Below, piece by piece: positions 34,621 through 43,479 of a DNA stretch of 64,000 nt; position 1 is the stretch's first letter; each line of letters opens with the position of its first letter. Source of the DNA: Desulfolithobacter dissulfuricans (GTDB lineage Bacteria; Desulfobacterota; Desulfobulbia; Desulfobulbales; Desulfobulbaceae); the NCBI RefSeq assembly GCF_025998535.1, contig NZ_AP024233.1, forward strand, positions 2,302,001 through 2,366,000, written 5' to 3'. A program made the translations under genes and the position numbers. A model generated the notes under the pieces. The model worked only from the letters and a program-made list of their open reading frames with translations. It was not told where the DNA came from and made no database searches.

Positions 34621-37095
34621 TTAAATCGCAAAGATAATACCTGCAGTGGTGGCGATCTTGAATAGGATATCCGAGATATTTCCTATGAGCTGCATGTACG
34701 GCAGTCGGTCCAGATTCTCCGGAACCACGACGGTATCGCCGGGCATGGGCTTGTAGTTCCAGAAGCTGTTGAAGAAACTGCCTTGGGAAGAGGCCAATAC
34801 TTCGCCATTGGCCTTGACCACGTACACGGCCTTCCTATCCGCTGTTTTGGTCGGCCCGCCAGCCCTGTCCAGGTAGTCCTTCAGGGATAAATTTTCACGG
34901 TAGAGAAACGAGTTGGCATTATACACGCTGCCAACCACAGAGACGAAGTTCGGCTTCTGGGGCACATGGAGGCTGTCACCCTCGTGGAGCTCGAAGTCGA
35001 AATCCGTACCTTTGATCGAGGCCAGGGGCCCCAGGGTAATGCTCATCCTGCCGGTGGCCCTGACCTGCCGCAGGCGACCGATGAGCCCCTTCAGGGCCTG
35101 CTGCTGACCTGCGATCAGAGCGGCATCCTTGTCGGTGGCCAGTGTCTGGGCCTTGTCGGAAAGAACGGACTGGACCCGCAGCTCCAGGTCGTCGATCATC
35201 TTGTTTATGCTCTTCTGCTGGATCAACTTCGCCTTGGCCGAGACAAAATAGGCACCATAGAAATAGGCCTTGTCGGTGAAGCCCCCGGCCCGCTCGATCA
35301 GGTCGGAAAGGCGCTCTCCATCACGGATGCGGTAGGTGCCGGGAAACTTTACCTCGCCGGTAATGGAGACACTCTTGAAACTGGCCGCGTCCTTCACATG
35401 GCGAACATAGATATAATCATAGGGCTGGAGCGGAAAATCACCATTGGTGTCCGCCGAAAGCGTCTTGTTGATGGTGGTCACCTCGCCGTTACGGATCTCC
35501 TGCCGGCTGAGATCGATGCGGCCGGTGTCGGCCTCGAACCGGAAACCTCCGGCCATCCCCAGCAGGTCGCCCAGGGTGAGGCCCGGTGTGTAGGTATACT
35601 CGCCGGGGCGCCAGACACTACCCATCAACTGGACCGGCTCCTTGATATTATATTCCTTGCGGGAGAGTATCTCTAAACGATCATAGGGCGCCAGTTCGGC
35701 ATCATAGTCATGCTGAAAAACCCTGGCCAGCGGAAAACGCTCCACCCGGTAGCGGGTGGTCTGCGGGTCATAGCGGTGGAGCAGGCCAAACTCGATGATC
35801 GAGTCCGGCTTGAGCAGGGAGGGATCTGTCAGTATATCAGACAGCTTCAGCCCTGGCCGATACTTAAAGATATCCGGCGCCCAGACATTGCCCTCCAACC
35901 GGACGACTTCCGGCCAGGTGGCACCCAGGTACTGCAGCTCAAGGAGATCACCATTCTGTATGGATACCTTTGCCAGGTCTGCAGAGCCACTGCGCTGGTC
36001 GATATCCTTGATGACAAATTCCTGGTTGTCGACAAACCGCCGCAGGAGGAGTTTCCGGGTGAAGGTCTGGGGAAGTGCCCCGCCGGCCAGTTCCAGCAGA
36101 TCGGCAGCAGTTTTTTCGCTGGTGAGTTCATAAATCGCCGGCTGGAGCACGGCCCCGGCCACTGCGGCGGTTGGCCCGATCCGGGGGACAAAGAGCACAT
36201 CCCCATCCTGGAGCGGCAGATCCTGCTCGCGGGAACCGTACAGGAGAAGGGTGTACAGATCCACCACCTGGACCAGGGTACCATCGCGAAACAGCTTGAT
36301 GGTCCGCAGGGAACCGCTCTTCTTCACCCCGCCCCCACTGATCAGGCCACCGATCACCGTGGAAAAGGGTGGCACCAGGTGCAGGCCGGGCCGCGAGACC
36401 TCGCCGATCACGTAAATTTCCACACTGCGCAGCTCGGCCAGGGAAACACTGAGATTGATACCCTGGATATACTTTTCCGCCTCGCTGCGAAAAACATCTT
36501 CCAGCTTGCCAAAAGGCGTGCCGGCCACCGGAATGATTCCGATCTGCGGCACATCGATGGTCCCGTCCCGGCGGACGGTGCCGGTATAGGCAGCATCCTG
36601 GCCATTGCCCCAGATGCGGATGCGGAGCTTGTCACCCGGGCCGATGATGTAGCTATCCCCGGGGACCGCCAGCTTGGAAGTGTAATTGGTCGAGGTCTGG
36701 AACAGGTTGTAGCCATACTGCGTAAGCGACCGGGCCAGGGGCGAGTTGTACTGCTGCCGGTAGAGCTGTTCGATGGAGGAAAACGCGGCCGGACGTAGCG
36801 TATCCACCTTCTGCTCGGCAGTGGCTCCCTCGCCTTCTGCCCCCTCACCTTCAGCAGCCGACACCTCGCCGGATCCTGCCTCACCCTGGGCCCTGGCAGC
36901 GGAAAGCAAGGCTGGCGCGTTGGGCACATTTTGCATGTACTGCCGGATCTGTTGCGGAGAAATATTCGTTCCCGCCGGGATCCCGGCGGGCAATGGTACC
37001 TCCCCGGCCAGGACGGAACCTGCGCCCAAAAAGACTGCGAGCAGAAAAGAAGTCAGGAACACAAAAAAATTAGCCAAAATTCGTCTACCATCCAT
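34621..37095 (-). CDS. Wza-like polysaccharide export protein with multiple SLBB domains
   Basis: 824 residues, ATG at 37095 (MDGRRILANFFVFLTSFLLAVFLGAGSVLA) giving a signal peptide; a TTG at 37110 is an alternative. The Poly_export domain reads GDSYIIGPGDKLRIRIWGNGQDAAYTGTVRRDGTIDVPQIG. About six SLBB-type units follow, each with a GxVxxPGxY-like start (IGEVSRPGLHLV, VAGAVLQPAIYEL, LEGNVWAPDIFKY, LMGSVWRPGEYTY, ITGEVKFPGTYRI, VVGSVYNANSFLY). It is much longer than Wza itself and has no lipobox. A low-complexity acidic/Glu-Gly stretch (about 75-100) precedes the export domain. It would form the outer-membrane/periplasmic conduit. Confidence 0.9.
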   Translation of the reverse strand: MDGRRILANFFVFLTSFLLAVFLGAGSVLAGEVPLPAGIPAGTNISPQQIRQYMQNVPNAPALLSAARAQGEAGSGEVSAAEGEGAEGEGATAEQKVDTLRPAAFSSIEQLYRQQYNSPLARSLTQYGYNLFQTSTNYTSKLAVPGDSYIIGPGDKLRIRIWGNGQDAAYTGTVRRDGTIDVPQIGIIPVAGTPFGKLEDVFRSEAEKYIQGINLSVSLAELRSVEIYVIGEVSRPGLHLVPPFSTVIGGLISGGGVKKSGSLRTIKLFRDGTLVQVVDLYTLLLYGSREQDLPLQDGDVLFVPRIGPTAAVAGAVLQPAIYELTSEKTAADLLELAGGALPQTFTRKLLLRRFVDNQEFVIKDIDQRSGSADLAKVSIQNGDLLELQYLGATWPEVVRLEGNVWAPDIFKYRPGLKLSDILTDPSLLKPDSIIEFGLLHRYDPQTTRYRVERFPLARVFQHDYDAELAPYDRLEILSRKEYNIKEPVQLMGSVWRPGEYTYTPGLTLGDLLGMAGGFRFEADTGRIDLSRQEIRNGEVTTINKTLSADTNGDFPLQPYDYIYVRHVKDAASFKSVSITGEVKFPGTYRIRDGERLSDLIERAGGFTDKAYFYGAYFVSAKAKLIQQKSINKMIDDLELRVQSVLSDKAQTLATDKDAALIAGQQQALKGLIGRLRQVRATGRMSITLGPLASIKGTDFDFELHEGDSLHVPQKPNFVSVVGSVYNANSFLYRENLSLKDYLDRAGGPTKTADRKAVYVVKANGEVLASSQGSFFNSFWNYKPMPGDTVVVPENLDRLPYMQLIGNISDILFKIATTAGIIFAI

Positions 37096-37207
37096 ATCAA
37101 GTACAGACAACGGTTACCCTGCCCGTCCCCTTCGGCACGCAGAAGTGCCAACGGGCTCCGGGCTGAATGATTTCGGTTCTACCACGGGGAAATTGTAGTC
37201 AGTTCCA

Positions 37208-37240
37208 TAAAAAAAAGCTGCTGAAAAGCAGCTTTTTCAA
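37208..37240 (-). terminator. intrinsic terminator (usable on both strands)
   Basis: AAAAAGCTGCT (37212-37222), loop GAAA, AGCAGCTTTTT (37227-37237): an 11-base perfect stem. On the minus strand it is followed by eight U. It lies after the Ala/Gly-rich gene and before the Wza-like gene, so it either ends the former's transcript or attenuates read-through into the export operon. Confidence 0.85.
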
Positions 37241-37294
37241 AGGATCGTTCCAGGAAAAATTCCTGGAATGAATCCAGAACATTACAAAGTCAAC

Positions 37295-37639
37295 TCAATG
37301 ACTGTGGGCGTGGGCTGTCGGGGCATTGTCGTTACCGGACGCAGCGGCGACCACACCCGCCACGGCAGCAGCGGCCACAGCGGCAGCGACAACGGTCGTG
37401 GTGGTGATACCAGCTGCTGCAGCACCGGCTGCAGTGGCGGTGGCGGCAGTTGCCGTGGTGGCGGCAGTACCACCGGCTGCACCTGCGCCGGCTGCACCGG
37501 CCGAACCAGCCGCACCGGTCCCGGAACCGCCCGCTGCACCTGCTGCAGTACCGCCTTCAGCCGCGGCATGGGTGGGGGCAACAGGTGTAAAGGCAAAAAG
37601 AAACGCTCCAGCAACGAGTATGGCAAGTATTTTCTTCAA
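37295..37639 (-). CDS. small secreted Ala/Gly/Thr-rich protein
   Basis: 114 residues from the TTG at 37639 (MKKILAILVAGAFLFAFTPVAPTHA), preceded by AGAGGAG; a second TTG at 37669 has a poorer site. The signal peptide ends near THA. The mature part is low complexity: Gly/Ala repeats (GTAAGAAGGSGTGAAGSAGAAG), a Thr/Ala stretch, a hydrophobic Ala/Val segment (VVAAAVAAAAVAGVVAAAS) that could span a membrane, and a His-containing tail (APTAHAHSH). Genes of this kind are often found at exopolysaccharide loci, but I cannot name a family. Its transcript ends at the hairpin at 37212-37237. Confidence 0.7.
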   Translation of the reverse strand: MKKILAILVAGAFLFAFTPVAPTHAAAEGGTAAGAAGGSGTGAAGSAGAAGAGAAGGTAATTATAATATAAGAAAAGITTTTVVAAAVAAAAVAGVVAAASGNDNAPTAHAHSH

Positions 37640-38084
37640 TTCAACGCTCCTCTTTCTTTTCAGAAACAATATGACTGCACTGATACAATTAACTTTACAA
37701 AAAAAATATCAGGTAAATTGTCAAAAGTCAATGTTTTCCATCACAAGGGACGAGTACCGGACTCTTGCCTGTAACTGTTGGGAGACAATGATTTTGTCTC
37801 GGGAACCCAACCGGACACACGGAAAAAAAATTTTACTACTGCAACTCCACCTGCCCTTGTCCGGGGTCCTCCCCCTCTCCATCCGTGCTCGTACACGGGA
37901 TAGTTTCCCCCGATATACTTCCTCCCCGGAGTTACCATTGGCTTTGTGCTACGGAGCTGGAGAGCACCCGATACACCCAACCCCCCTCGTTCCTCCGCTC
38001 CGCGGTGAACGATTCCATAATCCACGGTCACCGCTCCTGCGGTGCCCTGACGTACCCGGAAGGAAAGGATCCACGAACCTCCTG
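37640..38084 (+). repeat. composite repeat block 5' of the export locus
   Basis: 37640-37860 is AT-rich unique sequence and should carry the promoter of the Ala/Gly-rich gene. About 37870-38055 is a short repeat block: a single hexamer arm (ATCCGTGCTCGTACACGGG), the CCCCGATATACTTCC module, the palindrome at 37988-38011 and ACCGCTCCTGCGGT. Confidence 0.82.
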
Positions 38085-38495
38085 CTATGGCAATATATCA
38101 CTAGGGGTCTGACAGGTAATAAGGTTATTCACAGCCGAGAAATGCTTGTCATAAGTGAATACCGCGTAACCATGTTGCAAAGCTGTGGCGGCAATCCAGA
38201 GGTCATTTGTCGGAATTGGCAGTCCATCTCCCCTTAATTGACTGAAAATCCTGGCATAATACTCTGTAGTTTCATCATCCACAAATAACAGCGATACGCG
38301 TGGTGAGCTCAAAAATTCATTCAGTTCCAGCCGGTTTCGAGATTCTTTCCGCCCGACTACAAAACCAGCAATTAATTCACCAAGAACCACAACACTCATA
38401 CCAATTTTTTCAGCCAGGCGAATGATCTCGACAGCATCATCAACTCCATTTTTAAAGGCTGCATAACCATTGGTATCAAGAAGAATTTTTTTCAT
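38085..38495 (-). CDS. PIN-domain ribonuclease toxin (VapC family)
   Basis: 136-residue PIN-domain protein starting MKKILLDTNGYAAFKNG with the first catalytic Asp (D7) in LLDTN. Further acidic residues lie in AEKIGMSVVVLGELIAGF (E), and DLWIAATALQHGYAVFTYDKHF supplies the later Asp pair. VapC toxins cleave tRNA or rRNA. The ATG overlaps the stop of the upstream antitoxin gene by four bases, the usual arrangement. The pair is inserted between two composite repeat blocks. Confidence 0.9.
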   Translation of the reverse strand: MKKILLDTNGYAAFKNGVDDAVEIIRLAEKIGMSVVVLGELIAGFVVGRKESRNRLELNEFLSSPRVSLLFVDDETTEYYARIFSQLRGDGLPIPTNDLWIAATALQHGYAVFTYDKHFSAVNNLITCQTPSDILP

Positions 38496-38746
38496 TTCCA
38501 GAGTCCTTCATCTATCACTTCAAAGTCTCTGATAGCGGCAAGGAATTCCTCTTTTTCCCTGTCGGTCCACGTACCTGCCAAATGATCGAGATCGTGATAT
38601 TTATTCCTTCTATCACCCCCAATCCCCAGGCCTTTATGGATGCAGTCAAGTATAAGGGCATTTATACTGATCCCGGAACGTTCCGCTCTTTCTTTAAGAG
38701 CCCTGTGTACCTTTTCATCTATTCCCCGCAAACTGAAACCAGGCAT
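38492..38746 (-). CDS. antitoxin of the PIN toxin (FitA-like ribbon-helix-helix)
   Basis: 84 residues with an N-terminal ribbon-helix-helix fold (FSLRGIDEKVHRALKERAERSGISINALILDCI). The acidic, Trp-containing C-terminus (DHLAGTWTDREKEEFLAAIRDFEVIDEGLWK) resembles VapB/FitA toxin-neutralising tails. It would bind the two TGATATCA palindromes just upstream and repress the operon together with VapC. Confidence 0.85.
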   Translation of the reverse strand: MPGFSLRGIDEKVHRALKERAERSGISINALILDCIHKGLGIGGDRRNKYHDLDHLAGTWTDREKEEFLAAIRDFEVIDEGLWK

Positions 38747-38768
38747 AATATCCTCCTCTTGAAATAAA

Positions 38769-38790
38769 TGATATCACAGTAATGATATCA
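38769..38790. promoter_or_regulatory. twin TGATATCA operator of the toxin-antitoxin operon
   Basis: The palindrome TGATATCA occurs at 38769-38776 and again at 38783-38790, 14 bases apart, within 45 bases of the antitoxin start. The spacing suits cooperative binding of two RHH dimers. Confidence 0.6.
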
Positions 38791-38879
38791 CATCGCAACA
38801 CCATTGACAATACCGCGTCCAGAGGTCGCAAGCAGGCAACGGTTGCAAGGCAACAGGGCAGGCACAGCAGGACCAGGTC

Positions 38880-39310
38880 TACATCCGTGAACGTCCACGA
38901 GCACGTTCACGGGATGGTTACTCCGATATACTTCCTCCCCAGAATACCATTGTTTTTGTGCTACGCAGCTGGAAAACGCCCGGTACACCCAAAACCCCTC
39001 GTTCCTCCGCTCCGCGGTGAACGTTCCATCACCATGGTCACCGCTCCTGCGGTGCCCACTCCAACCTGGGAGGCGGCAGGATGGCTCCGGGGTTGCATCT
39101 CACCCGGGTGATTCGCCCTTGACCTGGTTTTGGCGTCACCCCGCAGGAGCGGGGCCAGGGCTTTTCGCGTTTCACTTGGTCTCCTGGTCATTTGCGTGAC
39201 ACCGCAGGAGCGGATGTCACGAGGTCTTGGGGCAAGAACGAACCCGGGGGAAGACGAGCGGCTGGTTCGGGTATCCGGTCTCCATCCATCCGTGAACATC
39301 CACGTGCGGA
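38880..39310 (+). repeat. composite repeat block between vapBC and fic
   Basis: Nearly complete block: hexamer arm (38884-38914), GATGGTTACTCCGATATAC module, palindrome at 39000-39023, ACCGCTCCTGCGGT, GGATGGCTCCGGGGTTGCAT module, CCCCGCAGGAGCGGGG, the GTGACA/TGTCAC hairpin and a terminal half hexamer arm near 39290-39307. Confidence 0.88.
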
Positions 39311-39412
39311 ACTGGTAGAGCACAGCGGAACGGCGTTTGTAGCTATTTTTCTTGACTTATGTCGATATGTAACAATATTTTTTGTGCTATAATCGTTTTT
39401 CCGGAGGACGCC

Positions 39413-40945
39413 ATGGTTGAAAACGATCAGAATAGATCAACTTACAGACTCGCAGGGTATGCGGCACTTATCGAGCGATACGATCTCGATGTTATTCCGA
39501 ATTGGCACAGGTCCCTGGTGACTACCAGCGGAATCCGCCGGATCGACTCAAGCGAGGGTATAGTCAGGGAGATTTATCCACCCAGGTACTGGCCGGGGGA
39601 CACACTGGGCGATCATCTTGAATTTGCACTCAAATATGACGGTACTAATCTCGCGATACTCGCCAGCCTGTTTCGGGAAGTTGCAGAGGAAGATTTTCTC
39701 GAATATGTCCGCTCCAAACCAACCGGAAAATATGCCAGGCGACTGTGGTATCTGTACGAGTTTCTAACCGGTAAAAGGCTCCCGCTGGATGACGCGAAGC
39801 GGGGTAACTATATTGATCTTCTCGAACCGGATGAATATTACACGGTCACCCCGGCCCGCCAGGTTCGTCGTCAGCGAATCAACGATAATTTACTGGGTGA
39901 TCGACGATTTTGCCCAATGGTTCGCCGCACAGATACCCTTCGTGACTTCGAAACAGCCGATCTTCCCAAGCGATGCCGCAGGGTCGTGTCCAGCTATTCC
40001 CCGGAATTGCTGAGGAGGGCTCTGGGCTACCTGTACACCAGGGAGACAAAGTCGTCTTTTGAGATCGAACATATCAAGCCTACATCGACCCGGACCGAGC
40101 GATTTGTAGCACTGCTTCAACTGGCTGAGCAGGAAGACTTCTGTGAAAAACCGCGCTTGATCGAGCTTCAGAATCGCATTGTCGATCCACGGTTTCGTGA
40201 TTCCGACTACCGGACGAACCAGAATTATGTCGGAGAGGCAATCGCCAGGGAGAAGGAAAGGGTACACTTCGCAGGCCCAAGGCCTGAGGATCTGGCCGAC
40301 CTGATGGAGGGCCTGGTAGCCGCCCACAAGCGCATGGACGTGAGCGAGGTGTCCGCCGTGATTCACGCTGCCGTTATCGCCTATGGGTTCGTTTTCCTGC
40401 ACCCATTCGAAGACGGCAATGGTCGAATCCACCGTTTCCTGATTCACAACATCCTTGCCCGCCGAGGCTTTACGCCGGGAAGCGTCATGTTTCCCATATC
40501 GGCATCTATGCTGAAGAATCCTGCCAACTATGACGCCTCTCTGGAAGCATTCTCACGGCATCTTATGGCCCTGGTGGAATACTCGCTTGATGAAGAAGGC
40601 CGGATGACCGTTCATAACGATACTGCCAGGTGGTATCGCTATATAAATATGACGCCCCAGGTGGAGGCACTCTTCGGATTCATAGATCAGACCATTGACA
40701 TGGAGCTCGCCCGCGAACTCAAATTCCTGGCAAACTACGAAGAGACCAAGAGAGCCATCCAGGAGATCGTGGATATGCCCGACCGGAAGATCGACCTCTT
40801 CATTCGCTTCTGCCTGCAAAACAATGGCAGACTCTCGGCACGTAAACGCGCGAGTCACTTCGATTTCCTGCTGGATGAAGAAATCGTCCGTATGGAACAG
40901 GCTGTGCTGTCCGCCTACGGAAGTAGTGTCTTGGACGATGATTGA
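39413..40945 (+). CDS. Fic-domain protein (putative AMP/nucleotidyl-transferase)
   Basis: 510 residues from the ATG at 39413 (MVENDQNRSTYRLAGYAALIERYDLDVIP), which follows CGGAGGACGCC. The Fic core motif is complete: FLHPFEDGNGRIHRFLIH, with the catalytic His and the anion-binding GNGR. Fic enzymes usually transfer AMP from ATP to protein hydroxyls. The N-terminal about 230 residues (including NWHRSLVTTSGIRR and a Tyr/Arg-rich region) and a C-terminal helical/winged-helix-like part are family-typical for large Fic proteins. I could not identify a clear inhibitory S/TxxxE(G/N) helix or a neighbouring antitoxin. Orphan between two repeat blocks; possibly toxin or regulator. Confidence 0.88.
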   Translation: MVENDQNRSTYRLAGYAALIERYDLDVIPNWHRSLVTTSGIRRIDSSEGIVREIYPPRYWPGDTLGDHLEFALKYDGTNLAILASLFREVAEEDFLEYVRSKPTGKYARRLWYLYEFLTGKRLPLDDAKRGNYIDLLEPDEYYTVTPARQVRRQRINDNLLGDRRFCPMVRRTDTLRDFETADLPKRCRRVVSSYSPELLRRALGYLYTRETKSSFEIEHIKPTSTRTERFVALLQLAEQEDFCEKPRLIELQNRIVDPRFRDSDYRTNQNYVGEAIAREKERVHFAGPRPEDLADLMEGLVAAHKRMDVSEVSAVIHAAVIAYGFVFLHPFEDGNGRIHRFLIHNILARRGFTPGSVMFPISASMLKNPANYDASLEAFSRHLMALVEYSLDEEGRMTVHNDTARWYRYINMTPQVEALFGFIDQTIDMELARELKFLANYEETKRAIQEIVDMPDRKIDLFIRFCLQNNGRLSARKRASHFDFLLDEEIVRMEQAVLSAYGSSVLDDD

Positions 40946-41885
40946 TTGCCGGCTTCTTACCGCTGAACGAGACAGTGGTATACTGGAAAAAGCCTGAACA
41001 CGTCGATATCCCGTTTTGAAACATACATCCCGGCCCCCCCTCTACGTCCACGTCCACGTGCTCGTACACGTACACGTGAACGTGAACGTGAACGAGAGAG
41101 AATAAAGGTATTCGTGTACGTGTACGTTAACGAGCACGAGAATAAAGGCTGGCGTCACCCCGCAGGAGCGGGGCCAGGTCTTTTCGCGTTCCACTTGCCT
41201 CCCCGATCATTTGCGTGACACCGCAGGAGCGGATGTCACGAGGTTTTTTTGGGTTGCCCATCGTCCTGAGAACGGTAGTCTGATCCAGTTCTACATTATA
41301 CCGCCTGCATCGATACTGTTGTGTCGTTACCCGTAGGGGCAGGCCCCTGTGCCTGCCCGCCGCAGGGTGGAGCTACGGAGGCGAAGAAGTACCGGATCCG
41401 CCCAAAACCCCTCGTTCCTCCGCTCCGCGGTGAACGATTCCATCACCACGGTCACCGCTCCTGCGGTGCCCACTCCAACCTGGAAGGCGAAAGGATGGCT
41501 CCGGGGTTACATCTCATCCGGGTAGTTCGCCCTTGACCAGGTTTTGGCGTCACCCCGCAGGAGCGGGGCCAGGACTTTTCGCGTTCCACTTGGTCTCCTG
41601 GTCAATTGCGTGACACCGCAGGAGCGGATGTCACGAGGTTTTTTTTGGGTTGCCCATCGTCCTGGGGATGGTAGCTCTTGCCCCGGGGTCCCCCTCTCCA
41701 TCCGTGAACGTCCACGTGCTCGTGCTCGTACACGTGAACGAAAATGAGAACAAAGGTATTCGTGTACGTGTACGTTAACGGGCACGGGCACGGGAATAAA
41801 GGCCGGCGTCACCCCCGCAGAAGCGGCTGTCACAAGTGCAGAAAGAACCGGCTGCTTGACAAAACCACCACATAAGCAATAAAAT
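40946..41885 (+). repeat. composite repeat blocks, about 760 bp
   Basis: Two-arm hexamer hairpin (41043-41144), CCGC/GCGG hairpins (41155-41245), a GGCAGGC...GCCTGCC repeat (41333-41365), the palindrome at 41413-41436, another set of CCGC/GCGG hairpins to about 41640, and a second two-arm hexamer hairpin (41699-41793) followed by a final CCGC/GCGG copy. No gene is recognised. Confidence 0.88.
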
Positions 41886-41915
41886 GGAGCTACCAACTCC
41901 AAAAAGGAAGCAAAA

Positions 41916-43076
41916 ATGGCGATAAGAAATCGTTTTTTTCAAGATCCAAAGCAGAGCTTTTTCCTCTTCGGGCCACGGGGCACTGGAAAATCAACCTGGC
42001 TGCACCAGCATTTCCCCTCTGCGCATTTTATAGATCTCCTGGCACCGGACATTTTTCGATCCTTCCTTGCCAGGCCGGAACGGCTGCAGGAAGTCATTGA
42101 AGGGACAGGTGCTGAAACTATCATTATTGATGAGGTGCAGAAGGTCCCGGAACTGCTGGATGTTGTGCACCTGCTCATGGAAAGGAAACATGGTCTGCGA
42201 TTTGTGCTCACCGGATCGAGTGCAAGAAAACTGAAACGAACCGGCGTTGATCTGCTGGCAGGACGAGCCATTGTCAAAACCATGCACCCCTTTATGGCGG
42301 CAGAAACAGCAGATTCCTTTACCCTGGAATCAGCTCTGCAGACCGGGATGGTACCGCTCGTGACGGAATCAATCAATCCCCGGGAAACCCTGAACTCCTA
42401 TGTTGCAATATACCTCAGGGAAGAAGTTCAGGCCGAGGGTCTTGTGCGCAATATCGGGGCGTTCAGCCGCTTTCTCGAGGCGGCCAGCTTTTCCCATGGC
42501 TCTGTCCTGAACATTGCCGCCATCGCTCGGGAATGCCAGGTGCAACGCAAGACCGTAGAGGGATATCTGCAAATCCTGGAAGACCTCCTGCTCTCTTTCC
42601 GGGTGCCGATTTTTGCACGGCGATCCAAGCGGATCCTGGTCGCTCACCCGAAATGGTATTATTTCGATGCCGGCGTGTTCCGCTCCCTGCGCCCCTCGGG
42701 TCCCATTGACAGCCCGCAGGAGATAGACGGAGCAGCTCTTGAGGGACTTGTAGCCCAGCATCTCCGGGCATGGTCAGCCTACCGTGGTACCGGGGAGCTG
42801 TTTTACTGGCGGACCAAATCCGGGGTCGAGGTGGATTTTGTTCTGTATGGAGAAAAAGAATTTTACGCCATTGAAGTGAAAAACAGCACCCGGGTACAGG
42901 GAAAAATGCTCAGAGGACTGCGCAGTTTCTGCGAAGATTACCCGGAAGCAACCCCGGTGCTGCTCTATCGGGGCAGGGAACGATTAAGGATACATAATAT
43001 CGCCTGTGTTCCATGCCAGAATTTTTTAACCGCCCTCTCCCCCAGGCAGACCATCGCTTACGCCATAAAAGCGTAA
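41916..43076 (+). CDS. AAA_14/DUF4143-family ATPase
   Basis: 386 residues starting MAIRNRFFQDPKQSFFLFGPRGTGKSTWLHQHF, with Walker A GPRGTGKST and Walker B ETIIIDEVQKVPELL, then the sensor-like LRFVLTGSSARKLKRTGVDLLAGRA. A helix-turn-helix-like middle (IAAIARECQVQRKTVEGYLQILEDLLL) and the C-terminal PD-(D/E)XK-like FYWRTKSGVEVDFVLYGEKEFYAIEVKNS follow. It belongs to the same broad family as the gene at 13510-14706 but is of another subtype. The ATG and upstream AAGGAAG site are convincing. Function is unknown; family members are common in mobile and toxin-rich regions. Confidence 0.86.
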   Translation: MAIRNRFFQDPKQSFFLFGPRGTGKSTWLHQHFPSAHFIDLLAPDIFRSFLARPERLQEVIEGTGAETIIIDEVQKVPELLDVVHLLMERKHGLRFVLTGSSARKLKRTGVDLLAGRAIVKTMHPFMAAETADSFTLESALQTGMVPLVTESINPRETLNSYVAIYLREEVQAEGLVRNIGAFSRFLEAASFSHGSVLNIAAIARECQVQRKTVEGYLQILEDLLLSFRVPIFARRSKRILVAHPKWYYFDAGVFRSLRPSGPIDSPQEIDGAALEGLVAQHLRAWSAYRGTGELFYWRTKSGVEVDFVLYGEKEFYAIEVKNSTRVQGKMLRGLRSFCEDYPEATPVLLYRGRERLRIHNIACVPCQNFLTALSPRQTIAYAIKA

Positions 43077-43142
43077 CAGGCCGCTGAAAAACGAGGGGCG
43101 TCTTTTAATGAGTGTCCTCCCGAATGTTGACCCCGTGTTGAC

Positions 43143-43170
43143 AATCGATATACGTTTTCGTATATTGATT
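43143..43170. promoter_or_regulatory. palindromic operator upstream of the tacA-like antitoxin
   Basis: A 28-base near-perfect palindrome: AATCGATATACG, centre TTTT, then CGTATATTGATT. It lies 31 bases before the antitoxin ATG, overlapping the likely promoter (TTGACA at about 43137-43142). Confidence 0.65.
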
Positions 43171-43200
43171 GTATGTACACATTGTCGCAGGAGGTGGAAT

Positions 43201-43479
43201 ATGGCACATACGGAAACACGCAAGGCGCCGATCAATATCAGGGCGCTGGACGCACAGCGGAACCTGATTGACAGAGCCGCTGCCATACTGAACAAAAACC
43301 GATCAGAATTCATGCTGGAGGCAGCTTGCCGTGAAGCAGAGAATGTCTTGCTTGATCAACGGCTTTTCCTCTTGACGGAGAAAGATTTCAAGGCATTTGA
43401 AGTGGCGTTGAGTAACCCTGTCGCCGAAAACGGGGTAATGATGGACCTGTTAGCGAGTAAATCCCCATGGGAGAAATAA
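43201..43479 (+). CDS. DUF1778 antitoxin (TacA-like)
   Basis: 92 residues starting MAHTETRKAPINIRALDAQRNLIDRAAAILNKNRSEFMLEAACREAENVLLDQRLFLL. The ribbon-helix-helix N-terminus and the C-terminal toxin-binding stretch (LTEKDFKAFEVALSNPV) are the DUF1778 pattern. GGAGG directly precedes the ATG. The gene overlaps the acetyltransferase toxin gene by 13 bases. It should repress the operon through the palindrome at 43143-43170. Confidence 0.92.
   Translation: MAHTETRKAPINIRALDAQRNLIDRAAAILNKNRSEFMLEAACREAENVLLDQRLFLLTEKDFKAFEVALSNPVAENGVMMDLLASKSPWEK

Noticed and set aside
39413-40945. Self-inhibited Fic protein with an S/TxxxE(G/N) helix
   Set aside because: A DSSEG segment near the N-terminus looked similar but does not fit the motif spacing, so I do not claim auto-inhibition.
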